Source of the DNA: Oscheius tipulae | Taxonomy: Eukaryota; Nematoda; Chromadorea; Rhabditida; Rhabditidae | Reading direction: 5' to 3' | Assembly: GCA_037178975.1 (NCBI GenBank) | Contig: JASJZH010000001.1 | Location: 4,092,001 to 4,156,000, forward strand | DNA: 64,000 bases | Part shown: positions 1-16,100 of the stretch, piece by piece | Layout: each line of letters opens with the position of its first letter | How positions within the stretch are numbered: position 1 is the stretch's first letter | Position numbers and translations under genes: made by a program | Notes under the pieces: generated by a model | What the model was told of the DNA's origin: nothing | The model's input: only the letters and a program-made list of their open reading frames with translations | The model's database searches: none

Positions 1-2687
1 TCGACGTAAGTTCTCGTTTTTTCCTTATTTTGTTTACTTTTCTACTGATTGCTATATTGCGAAATTCCAGGGCCATCTCTATGTTCTTCGAGCTCGACGA
101 GAAGGATCTCCCCTTCATCAAGGGAGACACCCAGGTCGACGTGGTCGAGGTCGAGGGACAGAAGAAGAAGTATAACGGTTTCCTCATCAACTTGATCGAC
201 TCTCCCGGCCACGTTGACTTCTCCTCTGAAGTAACTGCCGCTCTCCGTGTCACTGACGGAGCCCTTGTCGTCGTCGACTGCGTCTCCGGTATGCATGCTT
301 TTTCAGTAGTTCATTAATTTTCATTTCAGGAGTCTGTGTCCAGACCGAGACTGTCCTTCGTCAAGCCATCGCCGAGCGTATCAAGCCCGTCCTCTTCATG
401 AACAAGATGGACCGCGCTCTTCTTGAGCTCCAGCTCGGAACTGAGGAACTCTTCCAGACCTTCCAGCGTATTGTTGAAAACATCAACGTCATCATTGCCA
501 CCTACGGAGACGACGATGGACCGATGGGACAAATTATGGTCGACCCTTCCATCGGAAACGTCGGTTTCGGATCTGGTCTCCACGGATGGGCTTTCACCCT
601 CAAGCAGTTCTCTGAGATGTACGCTGCCAAGTTCGGAGTTGAGGTATGAGTAAACTGTTTATTTGGCTCATTCTCAAATCTAGGTCGAGAAGCTCATGAA
701 GAACCTCTGGGGAGATCGTTTCTTCGACCCCGCCACCAAGAAGTGGGCCAACTCTCAGGCTGGAAACGCCAAGCGCGGTTTCAACCAGTTCGTCCTAGAC
801 CCCATCTTCCAAGTCTTCGACGCTATCATGAACATCAAGAAGGACAAGACCGCTCAGCTGGTCGAGAAGCTCGGCATCAAGCTTGGCCCCGATGAGAAGG
901 ATCTCGAAGGAAAGGCCCTAATGAAGGTATGCTGTGATATTTTTGAGCTCTATGATATCTTAAGGTCTTCATGCGCAAGTGGCTACCTGCCGGAGACACC
1001 ATGCTTCAGATGATTGTCATCCATCTGCCTTCCCCTGTTACCGCTCAGAAGTACAGAATGGAGATGCTCTACGAGGGACCTCATGATGATGAGGCTGCAG
1101 TTGCTATCAAGACCTGTGACCCCAATGGACCTCTTATGATGTACGTCTCCAAGATGGTCCCCACTTCCGATAAGGGCCGCTTCTACGCCTTCGGACGTGT
1201 CTTCTCTGGAAAGGTTGCCACCGGAATGAAGGCCCGTATCCAAGGACCCAACTACATCCCTGGCAAGAAGGAGGATCTCTACGAGAAGACCATCCAGCGT
1301 ACCATTCTGATGATGGGCCGTTACATCGAGCCTATTGAGGATATTCCCTCCGGAAACATCGCCGGACTCGTCGGAGTCGATCAGTACCTCGTCAAGGGAG
1401 GAACCATCACCACCTACAAGGATGCCCACAACATGCGTGTCATGAAGTTCTCCGTCTCTCCTGTCGTGCGTGTTGCCGTTGAGGCCAAGAACCCTGCCGA
1501 TCTTCCCAAGCTCGTTGAAGGACTGAAGCGTCTGGCCAAGTCCGACCCTATGGTCCAGTGTATCTTCGAGGAATCTGGAGAGCACATCATTGCCGGTGCC
1601 GGAGAACTCCATCTGGAAATTTGCCTCAAGGATTTGGAGGAGGATCATGCTTGCATTCCCATCAAGAAGTCTGACCCCGTCGTCTCTTACCGTGAAACCG
1701 TCCAGTCCGAGTCCAACCAAGTTTGCCTGTCCAAGTCTCCCAACAAGCACAACCGTCTGTTCATGACTGCCGGCCCTCTGCCCGATGGTCTTGCTGATGA
1801 CATCGAAAACGGAACTGTCAATGCTCGTGACGAGTTCAAGGCTCGCGCCAAGGTCCTTGCCGAGAAGTACGAATGGGATCCTACCGAGGCTCGTAAGATC
1901 TGGTGCTTCGGACCTGACGGAACTGGACCCAATCTCCTCGTCGACGTCTGTAAGGGAGTCCAATTCCTCAATGAAATCAAGGTAGCTTTCTTTCTTTTTG
2001 TCTTGTCTAACTGCAAACTTTTAGGATTCCGTCGTTGCTGGATTCCAATGGGCCTCCAGAGAAGGAGTTCTTGCCGACGAGTACATGCGCGGAATTCGCT
2101 TCAACATCCATGATGTCACTCTTCACGCTGACGCTATTCACAGAGGAGGTGGACAGATTATCCCCACTGCTCGCCGTGTCGTCTACGCTTCGTGCCTCAC
2201 TGCTGAGCCTAGACTTCTCGAGCCCGTCTACCTTGTCGAGATTCAGTGCCCTGAGACCGCTGTTGGAGGTAAATTTTCTTTCCCAACTGCTTGTAACACT
2301 TGTTTTTAGGTATCTACGGAGTTCTTAATCGCAGACGTGGTCACGTATTCGAAGAGGCCCAGATTACCGGTACTCCGATGTTCGTAGTCAAGGCCTACCT
2401 TCCCGTAAACGAATCCTTCGGTAAGTGATAAGAGATGTTTTAGCTCCTACTTGTTCATTAATTGTTTGCCATCATACAATACTTTACTTTCAGGTTTCAC
2501 CGCCGATCTCCGCTCAAATACCGGAGGACAGGCCTTCCCTCAATGCGTGTTCGATCACTGGCAGATCCTCCAGGGAGATCCTCTTGAGGCCGGAACTAAG
2601 CCCAACCAGGTTGTACTCGACACCCGTAAGAGGAAGGGATTGAAGGAAGGAATTCCCGCACTGGATAACTATTTGGACAAGATGTAA
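1..2687 (+). CDS. eef-2: Translation elongation factor 2 (5' partial)
   Basis: GTPase that drives ribosomal translocation in the cytosol. Exons read as 1-5, 71-288, 330-643, 684-926, 965-1981, 2025-2268, 2310-2420 and 2494-2687; all join in frame and give 781 residues, so about 70 residues of the usual 852 lie left of the window, including the P-loop. Visible are the G3 motif DSPGH, the G4 motif NKMD, the long conserved domain II-IV core in exon 965-1981, and [13 protein letters not shown], whose histidine is the diphthamide target in this family. The C-terminus ends NYLDKM, as in animal EF-2. An AATAAA polyadenylation signal is at 2722-2727. Codon use is strongly biased to C-ending codons, as expected for a very highly expressed gene. 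The next gene on the same strand is pyruvate kinase, the same neighbour as in C. elegans (from memory). Confidence 0.98.
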
Positions 2688-2727
2688 ATTGGCTGTTCCT
2701 TTTACTTCGTTATCTGTTGACAATAAA

Positions 2728-3363
2728 TTTTGGTTCTTTGTCGCCTGTTATCTGATTGATACTGGTTTATTGTTTTGGTTGTTGCACTGCCACTTATTTT
2801 GGGGGGAAAATAATTCGTTTTTGTTCCCCTATAATAGGGCCGTGGCTCGTAAAGCTCCTGGTACTATCGATTTGAATCGTTGCGTCGCTTTGCCAAAATC
2901 CATTCTCTTTTCCTGACATCAGATCATCATTCAATCAGCAGGACCCCTCTGTTCTTCACCCTCGTCTGCTTTGACCGTTCAGACTCTCTTCAGACAAACC
3001 AATAGGTTCCACATAGGTTTTTTTTTTCGAAACTGAAAAAAGGACAGCTGCCATGCTACAACCCGTTCGATTATTTTGTTGTGCCAGTCGGCATCCATCT
3101 GTTTGTTGAATCAATGGCTTTCTGCGCACTTCTCTCTCGTTCTTTCGCTGTCCTTTCCGTTTTGCATCACATTAGGCTCGTTCGACCACAAACATTTCCT
3201 TATCGATTACTCTCAACACAATCATAGCGGAGGTCACTACTGCGGAATGATTTCATTTTTATGTATCGATTTACTCAGGTCCCTAGACTTTATTTTTTTG
3301 ACCTTGACTACTCTCTTCTCTCTTACACTCTGGCAGCCTCTTCTTTAAAAATCATCTTCAGAA
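2728..3363. other. Intergenic, eef-2 to pyruvate kinase
   Basis: No gene is supported here; the open frames are not conserved-looking. The right end is pyrimidine-rich and finishes in CTTCAG two bases before the first pyruvate kinase ATG, which looks like a trans-splice acceptor. The stretch should hold the promoter of the longer pyruvate kinase transcript, but I see no clear TATA box. Confidence 0.5.
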
Positions 3364-6697
<3,334 letters not shown>

Positions 6698-6820
6698 ACC
6701 GTTTCTATGAAACCGGTAGTCTAAAATAATTCCCAACGTTAACAACTTCTCCCCGACCGGGTGTCATCCCACTGTTCGAATAGTCCATAGAATTGTTTGA
6801 AATGTTGTTTCGCCAATAAA

Positions 6821-7160
6821 TTATAGACTCTGACTGGAAATATGAACAGGCTGAACAGTACGGGTGTCAATTAACTGCGATGGATGGGTGGTCTCTCGAC
6901 CCGCAATGTTGCGTACATACGTATCGATCCTGGTCGTCAAATAGCCAAAATTGGCAGTTCATTAAAAATGTCCTATTTTTCTTCAAACGACAGCTTTTTC
7001 TTCTTCTGTTTAAATTTAAAATAGCAAAGAGAACATTTGGATTTCGAGATACAAACAAGCCGTTTGTCGCCCTGAGCAAATATTACGCTGCCACGACTGT
7101 TGTCACGCATGTCTCATGCCTCGAAATGTTGAAACTTTTTCCAAAATTTCGGTTTTCAGA
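6821..7160. other. Intergenic, pyruvate kinase to lrk-1
   Basis: No gene is supported. The segment ends in GGTTTTCAG at 7151-7159 followed by one base and the lrk-1 ATG, a textbook position for a trans-splice acceptor. Confidence 0.5.
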
Positions 7161-10100
7161 ATGGGTGATTCCAGTGGAGGCTTGGACAATTCCGACACTA
7201 TGCAACTTATTAGACAGGTTTAACTTTTCATTTAACGAGGCTAAACTTTACTGATAGGCTGTTCTGTTCGAGAATGAAGAGCTGTTGAGCGATCTACTTG
7301 GGGAGAATCCATGGGCGCTGATGAAAACTGACAGTCATGGAAGAAGTCTCCTGATGCTGGCAGCTCAAAATGGCAGAACTTCTAGTTTACAAGTCCTTCT
7401 GCGGATTAGACCCGGTACTTTCCCTTTTTGTTATCTTTTTTATGGGAATTAAAACCAAAAGGATCGGGTCCTAAAAAGTCTAACATAAGACTAAAGAATT
7501 GTTTTCTGAACTTTGTTTCCAGGATAGTCTAAACAGCTATTCTCTTAAGCGGGAATAATTGCAGTTCCGATGTGAACTGATGGCGAAAACCACAGTCCCT
7601 TCCCGTTCTAACTGAGAAAAGTTGAGACATATGTTTTCAATAATCTGCCCTCCTAGAAATGATCGACGTCATCAATCAGACCGGCAAGACGGCTCTACAT
7701 CTGGCTGCCGAAGCAGGCGAGGTAAGAAAGTTTGTGTTTTCAACTTATATGATTAGGCGGGAGCAGTGAAAGCGCTCGTCGATAGCGGCTCTGATATCTT
7801 CCTGAGAGACGAAGCCGGACACTGTGCCTTAGAAGGAGCTCACATGGCCGGACACGAACACGTTGCAGCGATCTTTATTGAAGCCATCCGTAAGTTACAA
7901 TAATTTTTTTTTAAAATTTTAAAATTTCTAGAATACGCGAACGAGAAGGCAGACCAACTTCACAAGAGATTGATCGAGGCATGCATTGAGGGAAATTCAG
8001 CCAGTGTCAATCAGGTAGGATATTGTAAAACACTGCTTGGCATGAAAACTTTGATCTACCTGTACGTTCTGTTCTTGACAGCGCACCAACTGTCTGCTAG
8101 ACCAGTCTACGAATACAAAGAAAGTGCTTCAGATTTTGAACGAAACCTGTGAGAGAGATCTTGATGTGGTTCTCAACGGCCGGTCCCAAGACGATAACAC
8201 CTCCTTGTTCATGTAATCGAGTCCCGTAAAGTCCTATTTCCGATTCAGAGCCTGTACGAATGGACATCCGGAAGTAGTCAGTCAACTTCTTGACAAGACA
8301 GGGCATGTCCTGGTTAATCCCATAACGAAGGATACACTTCTCCATTCAGCAGTTAGTAGTCAGAATGAGAAGGTCCTTCTACTCATCCTGGAGGTAGGTT
8401 CCCGCTTCAACTTTCTCAGCTTTCTGTCCGACACACAATGAATGCTTAGAAGTTCCCGGCACTGATTGCCAACTCAAACTGCGACGGAGCCACACCTCTT
8501 CATTGGGCAGCACAGAGCGGTAATGTGGAAATTGTTAAACTGTAGGTTTTTCAGTAACTCCTTGTATCATTCCTTTAAGTTTGTTAAACTACAAATATCC
8601 GTCCTCGTGCGTGAAGGAGATTGACATGGTCTCTGCACCCAGCCGGTAAGATACTTCTCTATTCTTTCCGCCATTTTGGTTCAAACTGAGCATTCAATGC
8701 TGGGGTCTCGTAACGAGAAAAATAAATTGCTCTTAGATACTTCCATTCGATTGACATGAACCAGGGCGATGCTGAATGTCGAACAGCGCTGTACCTGGCA
8801 GTGGCCAAGTCTCATCAACAGGTCGTCCAAGAAATGCTCCAGTACAAGTGCGCCTTTGCTGACGAGACTCTGAAGTGTCCGTTTCAAATCGACGTCTACT
8901 GTACCAGAGGAAGGACGCCACTCATGGTAGCAGCCTTTAATCAGTCTCTCCCAATACTGAGCACACTCCTGGACCACGGGGCCGATGTTAATCTGCCTCT
9001 GGGTGTCTTCGAGAGCGAGATCAACTCAGCAGAAGATGCTCGAATAGTTGGCTCCGGTGCTCTAGTCGAAGCCACCAGGGCCGATGCTGTTCACATTGTT
9101 CATTTTCTTTTGGATAAAGGAGCTTTGGATACGGGTAATCGAGCTCTCCAATTGGCTGCCAGTGTAGGTATTTAAGAAAAATAGACCGACAAGGAATTCA
9201 GAACTCAAATGAGAAGTTGATTCGGGTCTACCTCATACGACTCGTCTTTCCCGACTCGGAGAACAAGGTCAACAAGAAGAATGTCGACGTAGGACAGGTT
9301 TAATAGTGACTTAGGGTAATAACATGAAAACATTTAGATTCAAGTCGGACAAAATCTCCTCCCATCTGCCTTGTGTCCTTCAAGAGCTGCGATGCTCAAC
9401 TGGTCCAGCTCGAATCTGGAGACAGTGCAGCCGGACTGGTTTATTTCGGCAGCGCTTCAGGTCAATCCAAGGCTTCGGACAACCAGACTATCCTTGGCAG
9501 CCATAACTCGCGTCGACTTGTCGAGCAATCGACTGAACATCTTCCCGTCGATCCTCTTTCAAATGCCCTCCCTGAGAAATCTCAATCTGGGGGATAACAG
9601 GCTCTCGAGGATTGATCTGCCGAGCTACTATATCAGTTCCACCTGTCTGGAGATCTTGAATCTGAAGGGCAATCGTCTGGACACGATCAGTTCAAACTTC
9701 TTGGCGGCTTTTCCTCTGCTGAACAATCTGGATCTCTCCTTCAATGAGATGACTCATCTCCCAGAGTACATATGGATGTGTCCTTCTCTTAAAGAACTCA
9801 ATGTTTCCAACAATTCCCTGTCCAGTCTGCCAATGGTAGGCACAGCGAGAGGTAGAGACAAGGCGAAATTACAACCAGGACTAGTTCATCCTCCGGTGGA
9901 TGGTAGGATCATAAGAAACTTTAAACTTCTTTATGTTTAGCCGATATTAGCGTGGAGGAGCCAGCCAACGTGGTGGCGAAGCCTCTTCTGCGCCAGAATG
10001 TATGGCAGGCGGCCATTAATCTGTCCAAAGTCGACGATGAGGACATGTTTCCGGACTTTCCCGTCACTTCGTCGAATACACTTACTACTCTGAATCTTTC

Positions 10101-13100
10101 CAACAATAAGGTTTGTTATTTGATTTCCCCGCCACCTTACGGGCACTTTTCTAGTCTAGAGCGTAACTTATCAACTTACAAGAGAAGGTTTTTTGTCGCT
10201 TCCAGATATCGACATGAGTCCGGTGTCATTCAAAAAGCCATCGAAAATGGTGGTGTTTCCCAGATTTTCAGCTGCTGTCTACTGTCTGTCTGAAAATCTG
10301 GGAAACACCACCATTTTCGATGGCTTTTCGAATGACACCGGGCTCATGTCAAATACCTGGGGCGACAAAAAAAAACCTTTCTTTGTAAGGTGAGTTATGC
10401 AAAGCTGCCTAAGCTTTGTAGCACATCAGTTGCCGACAGTAGCTTCGCAGCCCTTTAGCCTTTCCTTAGAATTGATAACAGGCGGCTTCGCCGCTTCCCT
10501 AGTAGCAGTTTTCTCCACAGCTGGCTTGTCGCCTTGTCTTGACATGAAATGACTTGTGTCAGCTTTTCTTGGTTATTAGTGTTGAAATGCAATTGTACGG
10601 ACACCATGACAGACAGACAGACGGACGAACGGACACCATTGCGCTTCAGTAAAGAAAGATCTGTAAGACAGAAAATGTCTTTTCCAACAAAAGCGTGGCT
10701 GTGTGGGGGCGGTATATCGAAGAAGACTTCTGTTTTCTAATATTAACTTGCTCTCTAGTTCCAAACCTACCCCTTCTGCCTGGCCTGTACTTGTCCCCGT
10801 CTGATCACGCTGAATCTTTCCTACAACCAGCTGACGACTCTTCCTCCGATTTCCTGCATCCCGGCACATCTGCGAACTCTCGATGTATCTTCCAACGAAC
10901 TCTCGGTATTTTTTTTAAATCTTTCTCTCTAAAACTAGCCTAATTTTAGACCGGATTCCAGCCAGCTAATCCCTATCATACAGTCTGTCACGCTGTCCCG
11001 CCGTCTTCAAACACTGGCGGTTTGGTCAGACGTCAGAGTCCGCAGCGAAAACATCGTTCCCGTTCCAAATCGGCCGTCAGGTCCCAGCGGTCGCTGTCAG
11101 TCTCCCGCCATCAGCAGCCGGAGAACCAACTGGAAGAGGCCTGTGTCCATAAGAGACATGACAGCCTGGAATGGCTGAAGACTTTGAATGTCGGTGGGAA
11201 TGAGCTGACAGATCTGCGAATCACTGACCAGGGAAGATGCGTGGTACCTGCGTTGAACGTGCTCGACCTGAGCGACAACAGCCTCCGCTCGATCTCCTCC
11301 GAGCTCGCCAAACTCTCCGGACTATCCGTTCTGAATCTGTCCGGCAATCAGGATGTCAAGGAGCTACCTCCAGAACTAGGAATGCTTTCAAGACTCTGGT
11401 CCCTGTCTCTGAAAAACTGTCAGCTGAAGGAGCCTCTCAATTCTATGGTAAACACGGATAACTGCAAGACTATGGACATTGTGGCATACCTGAAGACGAT
11501 TCTTGAAGAATCCAAACCTTATCGACATCTTCGTCTCCTGCTCCTCGGCGGTGATGTGGTCGGAAAGACGACATTGTGGAATGGGCTACGGGCTGAAGCT
11601 GTACAAAAAGACTCCCGTGGCAAGAGCATCATGGTAGCCGAATGGAAGTACGAGCTGAAGAAGAAGAATGAGATGGCCAATGGTCCCGTGACCATAGCCG
11701 CTTGGGATTTCTGCGGACAGAGGGAATACTACGCCACCTATCAATACTTTCTGACACGAAGAGCCATCTACGTGGTGGTGTTTCGGATAACGGATGGAGA
11801 TGCAGCCTTGGGTGATATCCAGCGCTGGCTTGTCAGCATTCAAGTGAGTCCTTCCGACTAATATAGTATTGGTATATCGCAATTACAGGCTCGAGCACCG
11901 AACTCCTCAGTGATTCTTCTGGCAACGATGACAGATCAAGTCACGGCACATCCGACCAGATTCCCGACTGGATACCTCGAAGATCTTGAAGCGAAGGTGG
12001 GCCGCATCTTGATATTAGTAACAAGAGGGTGTTGTAGATTCGAACGAGGTTCTTCGTGACAGATGCCGACAAGAGAGGTCTTCCGAAAGTTGTGGATCTG
12101 CTCTTCATCAATGCGAAGACCAAGCCCGATATCAAACTTCTGTTGAACTCGGTCTATCGGAATGTCTGGGAAGTCCGAGTTGGGAAGGAGAAGGCTCTCG
12201 AGCAGCACATTCCATCCAGCTATATTGCTCTCTTGAAGGCGACAAAAGAGCTGGCACTGGAGCATGGAAAGGAGGGTCATAACTGTGTCACTTCGATGGA
12301 TCACTTCAAAGCTAGCATTATGAAGAGGATACATAAGTATGGGAGGCCTTTCAGGTAGGTATAGCTTCATCCAATACTGTCCAGATGGTACTGGGTATAA
12401 CAATGCTAACTTTCATTTCCACATATCTCCGGGTCCATTTAAATCTCCACCATGTTCAGAGACGACGTGGAGTTCTATGCTGCCTGCAGTTTCCTCCATG
12501 AGAGCGGTCAACTGGTCCACTTTGAAGATGCCGCTCTTCGTCAGCTAGTCTTTTTCGATCCTCTATGGCTGGCGGACTTTCTAGTGGCTTGCGTCAACAT
12601 AAGGTACAGGAGCATGCGTACCTCAATCAAAGTTTCTAGATCACCGCCGTACCCTTCGGGAGTCCTGACACAGGATGCAGTCGTCGAGAAAACAAAGCAG
12701 TACAAGAAGAAGCTTCGCGCCTGTGTTTTGGACCTGATTCACAAATTCGAGCTGGCTCTTATCCTGCATTCGAGAATCCTTCTCGTTACGGCTCTTCTAC
12801 CAGATGAGTACCGTCTCCGCTCCAACTATCAGACATCGGCCGTGAAAATCTCGACCAAGATGACTTCTTGGACTGTCCGCTACCCGACACATGGTCACTT
12901 GACTCTCCGTCCGACTGGGAGCATTCTCGGTCGGAGTATGGATGACCATTCGCCGAAGCACAAGCAGTTGGCTCGGGTATCAGGAGAGCCAATTTTTCAT
13001 TTCTCTTACAACAATGAGCACCAGTTGCGGAGACTCTACGTCATGGCATATGTACCGGCCGGATTCTGGGGTCGTCTGATCACAAGAATTATCGGAGACC

Positions 13101-16100
13101 AGAATGTTACGGTGGCTGTTGAGAGTCTATTCTCGTCGGAGTCTGTCAAAGAGTCTTCACATATGAAACTAGCAGCGGATGGGCGTCTCAAGGCTGAATG
13201 GCTTGTCTGGCAGACTGGAATTGAGGTAATTTACAGTTTCACTAAAAGTTTTTGTTTTTCATGAAACTTCTGCAAACGATTAGATTCACTACCTTGACAC
13301 TCTGATTTAGATGCTGCTGAAAGGGCATTCGCTGTTCGTCTTGAAGCAATTCCTTCCTTTGGCTGAAGTTCGTGATGTCGACTACTCCACTCTAACCATC
13401 CAAACCAAAGACGACCAGAAGCGATGGCGTCCTTTCCAAGTCTCCGAATGGGCTGTCCTCGAAATGTTCTTTCCCTCTCTGACTATTATTGCCACCTCAG
13501 GAGACGGAGACAAACACTCAATGAAGACGGAAATCGAGGGAACAACCAGACTCATGGCCCTGATTGTGGATCTGGTTGATACGCTTCTCGAAGACTGGTA
13601 TCCCGGTCTAGGGACTCGATTTGTTCATACGAGTGAAGGAGAATTGCTGGTTAGTCGACTGGTCCCCTGTCCCAGCTGTATCAAAGAGTCTACGACGGAG
13701 ACGAGAAGATCTCACGACGACTCGGAGATTACTGAGCGGAAGGACAGGTAGTTGTCACTCTAGTCAAAATACAAATTTTTACAGCAACACGGCTGTTAGA
13801 GGCTCTCAAACAACTGGAAACCTGAAAACGGCCGGATTGATCAACTGCTTCAGCATCGAAGAGTGCATGTTGGCTGGAAGGGAGTTCGGATGGGTCGAGT
13901 GCCCAGCTCATGGTGGTGTACACATGAAGCAGGTCGCTCCGGACACTGTCTTTGTGGACATTGAGAACTCGATGACAATCCCGAATGAGCATATCAAACG
14001 AGGACGAATGCTGGGAAGAGGAGCTTTTGGATTCGTCTTCAGGTCCACGGTCAAACTGCCGGTCAGTCAATTTGATCCAGTTTGGCCCTTATTTATCTTT
14101 TTCAAGATTTGTGATGACCTGTTTTTCAGAGCGGTGAACTGTCAGAAGTGGCCCAAAAGATGCTCGAGCCTGTCGATCCCGGAGTCGGAGGACGTCCTTC
14201 AGCCATCGCTGCTTACAAAGCGGCTGCAGACAAGTGGCGAAGAGACTCGCTCGAATTCGCCTGCCGGGCCTACTGTACCTCGAGACAGGAGCTCAATCTG
14301 CTCAGCCGAATGAAGCATCCGAACGTTCTTTCTCTGCTGGGAGTAGGTGGTCATCTTATAAAGGGTAGACAGTACTTCAGGTCTGCATTCAGCCCTTGTC
14401 TCTGGTAGTCGAGTTGGCTCCTCTTGGAGCCCTCAACATCCTCCTGACTAGCCACAGAAAGAGCGGCTCGAAACTTTCGATGACTGTCATTCGGGACTCG
14501 ACGATGCAGGTAGCAAAAGCCCTGGAGTATCTCCATTCTGCTCACATCATCTACAGGTGAGTTATCAGAAAAACTCAAAGAAGATTCTATTGCAGAGACA
14601 TGAAGAGCGAAAACGTTCTGGTCTGGAGATTCCCACCGCCATTCAGTCACCAAACTGATGTTCTTCTAAAGCTCGGAGACTACGGTATCTCCAGATCAGT
14701 TCTGCCATCGGGAGGTGCAAAGGGCTTTGGAGGAACTGAAGGATTCATGGCCCCGGAGATGGTCCGATTCAACGGGGAGGAAGAGTACACACAGAAGGTA
14801 ACCCCAAAGCGTTTTGGTATTAAATTTAATCTAGGTCGACATCTTTTCCTTTGGAATGTTCCTCTACGAACTGATCACTTTAAAGCAGCCATTTGAAGGA
14901 GAGGAACATGTGAAGGAGAGACTGCTAGAAGGAGCACGACCGGTTCTTCTGCCACACGTAAGTATGCGCACCAACTTAAATGGCTTTGAACCATCGTCTC
15001 AAAGAACAGTTGATTCCAAATGAGGTATTTGAGCGCGTCACCTAATTAAAATAAATCTTATTTTAAATGCGGTGCTTACGACTGATTCAGGAGCTCCTGG
15101 TCCCTTGTCCAGTCCTCGATCTGCTGGTCCAATGCTGGGAGACACAGCCGGAACTTCGACCGTCTTCCTCCCAGCTCGTCGGTTACTGTACTGCTCCTGA
15201 GTTTGCTCATATCCTCGATGTTTGCGAGGTCTCAGGTCAGAGTTTTGACGAAAAGTGGAACTTACAAATTTCAGAGAAAACCCCGCCAGCTTTTGTGCTC
15301 TCCGTCTTCACAGCCGACGACTTGGATGAGCCGGAAGATTTCGAAGCTCAGCTGTGGATAGCAGGTCAGAAAGTCGATGTTCTTGGGTGTACACAGTACG
15401 CGTGGGTCGATCATAAGGTATTCTTTTTTAGGATTTCCTCTCACAGCCTTCTTTCAGACAATTTCCGTGGAACCTGTCCGTTTCCTCGCCAAAGTACGAG
15501 AAACCATTTGGGCTTGCGATGAGAATGGCGGGGTTGTGGTTTTCTCGACCTCATTGCATGAGCTCACTCGACTCAATCTACCATCGCTTTCGGCTCCTTT
15601 AGTATGGGTTCTAACTCAAATGCAAAGAACACATTTTTAGGTTCGAGCCCCACAACTACTTCCAGGCGACGTACTTCTTCTGATATCACAGAGGGAGTTG
15701 ATTCTATTGAGTCTGTCCGAGACCAATTCCGTCTATCTGCGTGCTACGATGCATTCGCCTTATGCTATAACGACTGCTGTTTTTGTTCCGTCGGCGTCGT
15801 CACGGTAAGATTACTGTAGACTGACAACATAATAATTCCAACCTATAACCATATTGAAATTGACCACGAAACAAAATTGACAAGTCAAGTCCTGACAAAT
15901 CTTTAGAAGTCAATGGAGTTAGGACTAGGAAGCCAGGGAACACAATGGGATCCAATGAAAAAACCAAAACAATATAAAGATTCCTTTCCAGCCAAATCTG
16001 GACAGGACATGCTGACGGTCGAATCACAATTCATCATCTGTCCAACGAGGACTCTTTCTCCTTCTCCTCCTCCCTCTACCTCGCCGATACTGAAGCCGTG

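Noticed and set aside
983-1963. Minus-strand open frame of 326 codons
   Set aside because: It lies exactly antisense to the conserved core of eef-2; the openness is caused by the biased codons of the real gene.
11586-12403. Minus-strand open frames within lrk-1
   Set aside because: Antisense to the ROC-COR coding exons; no domain of their own.
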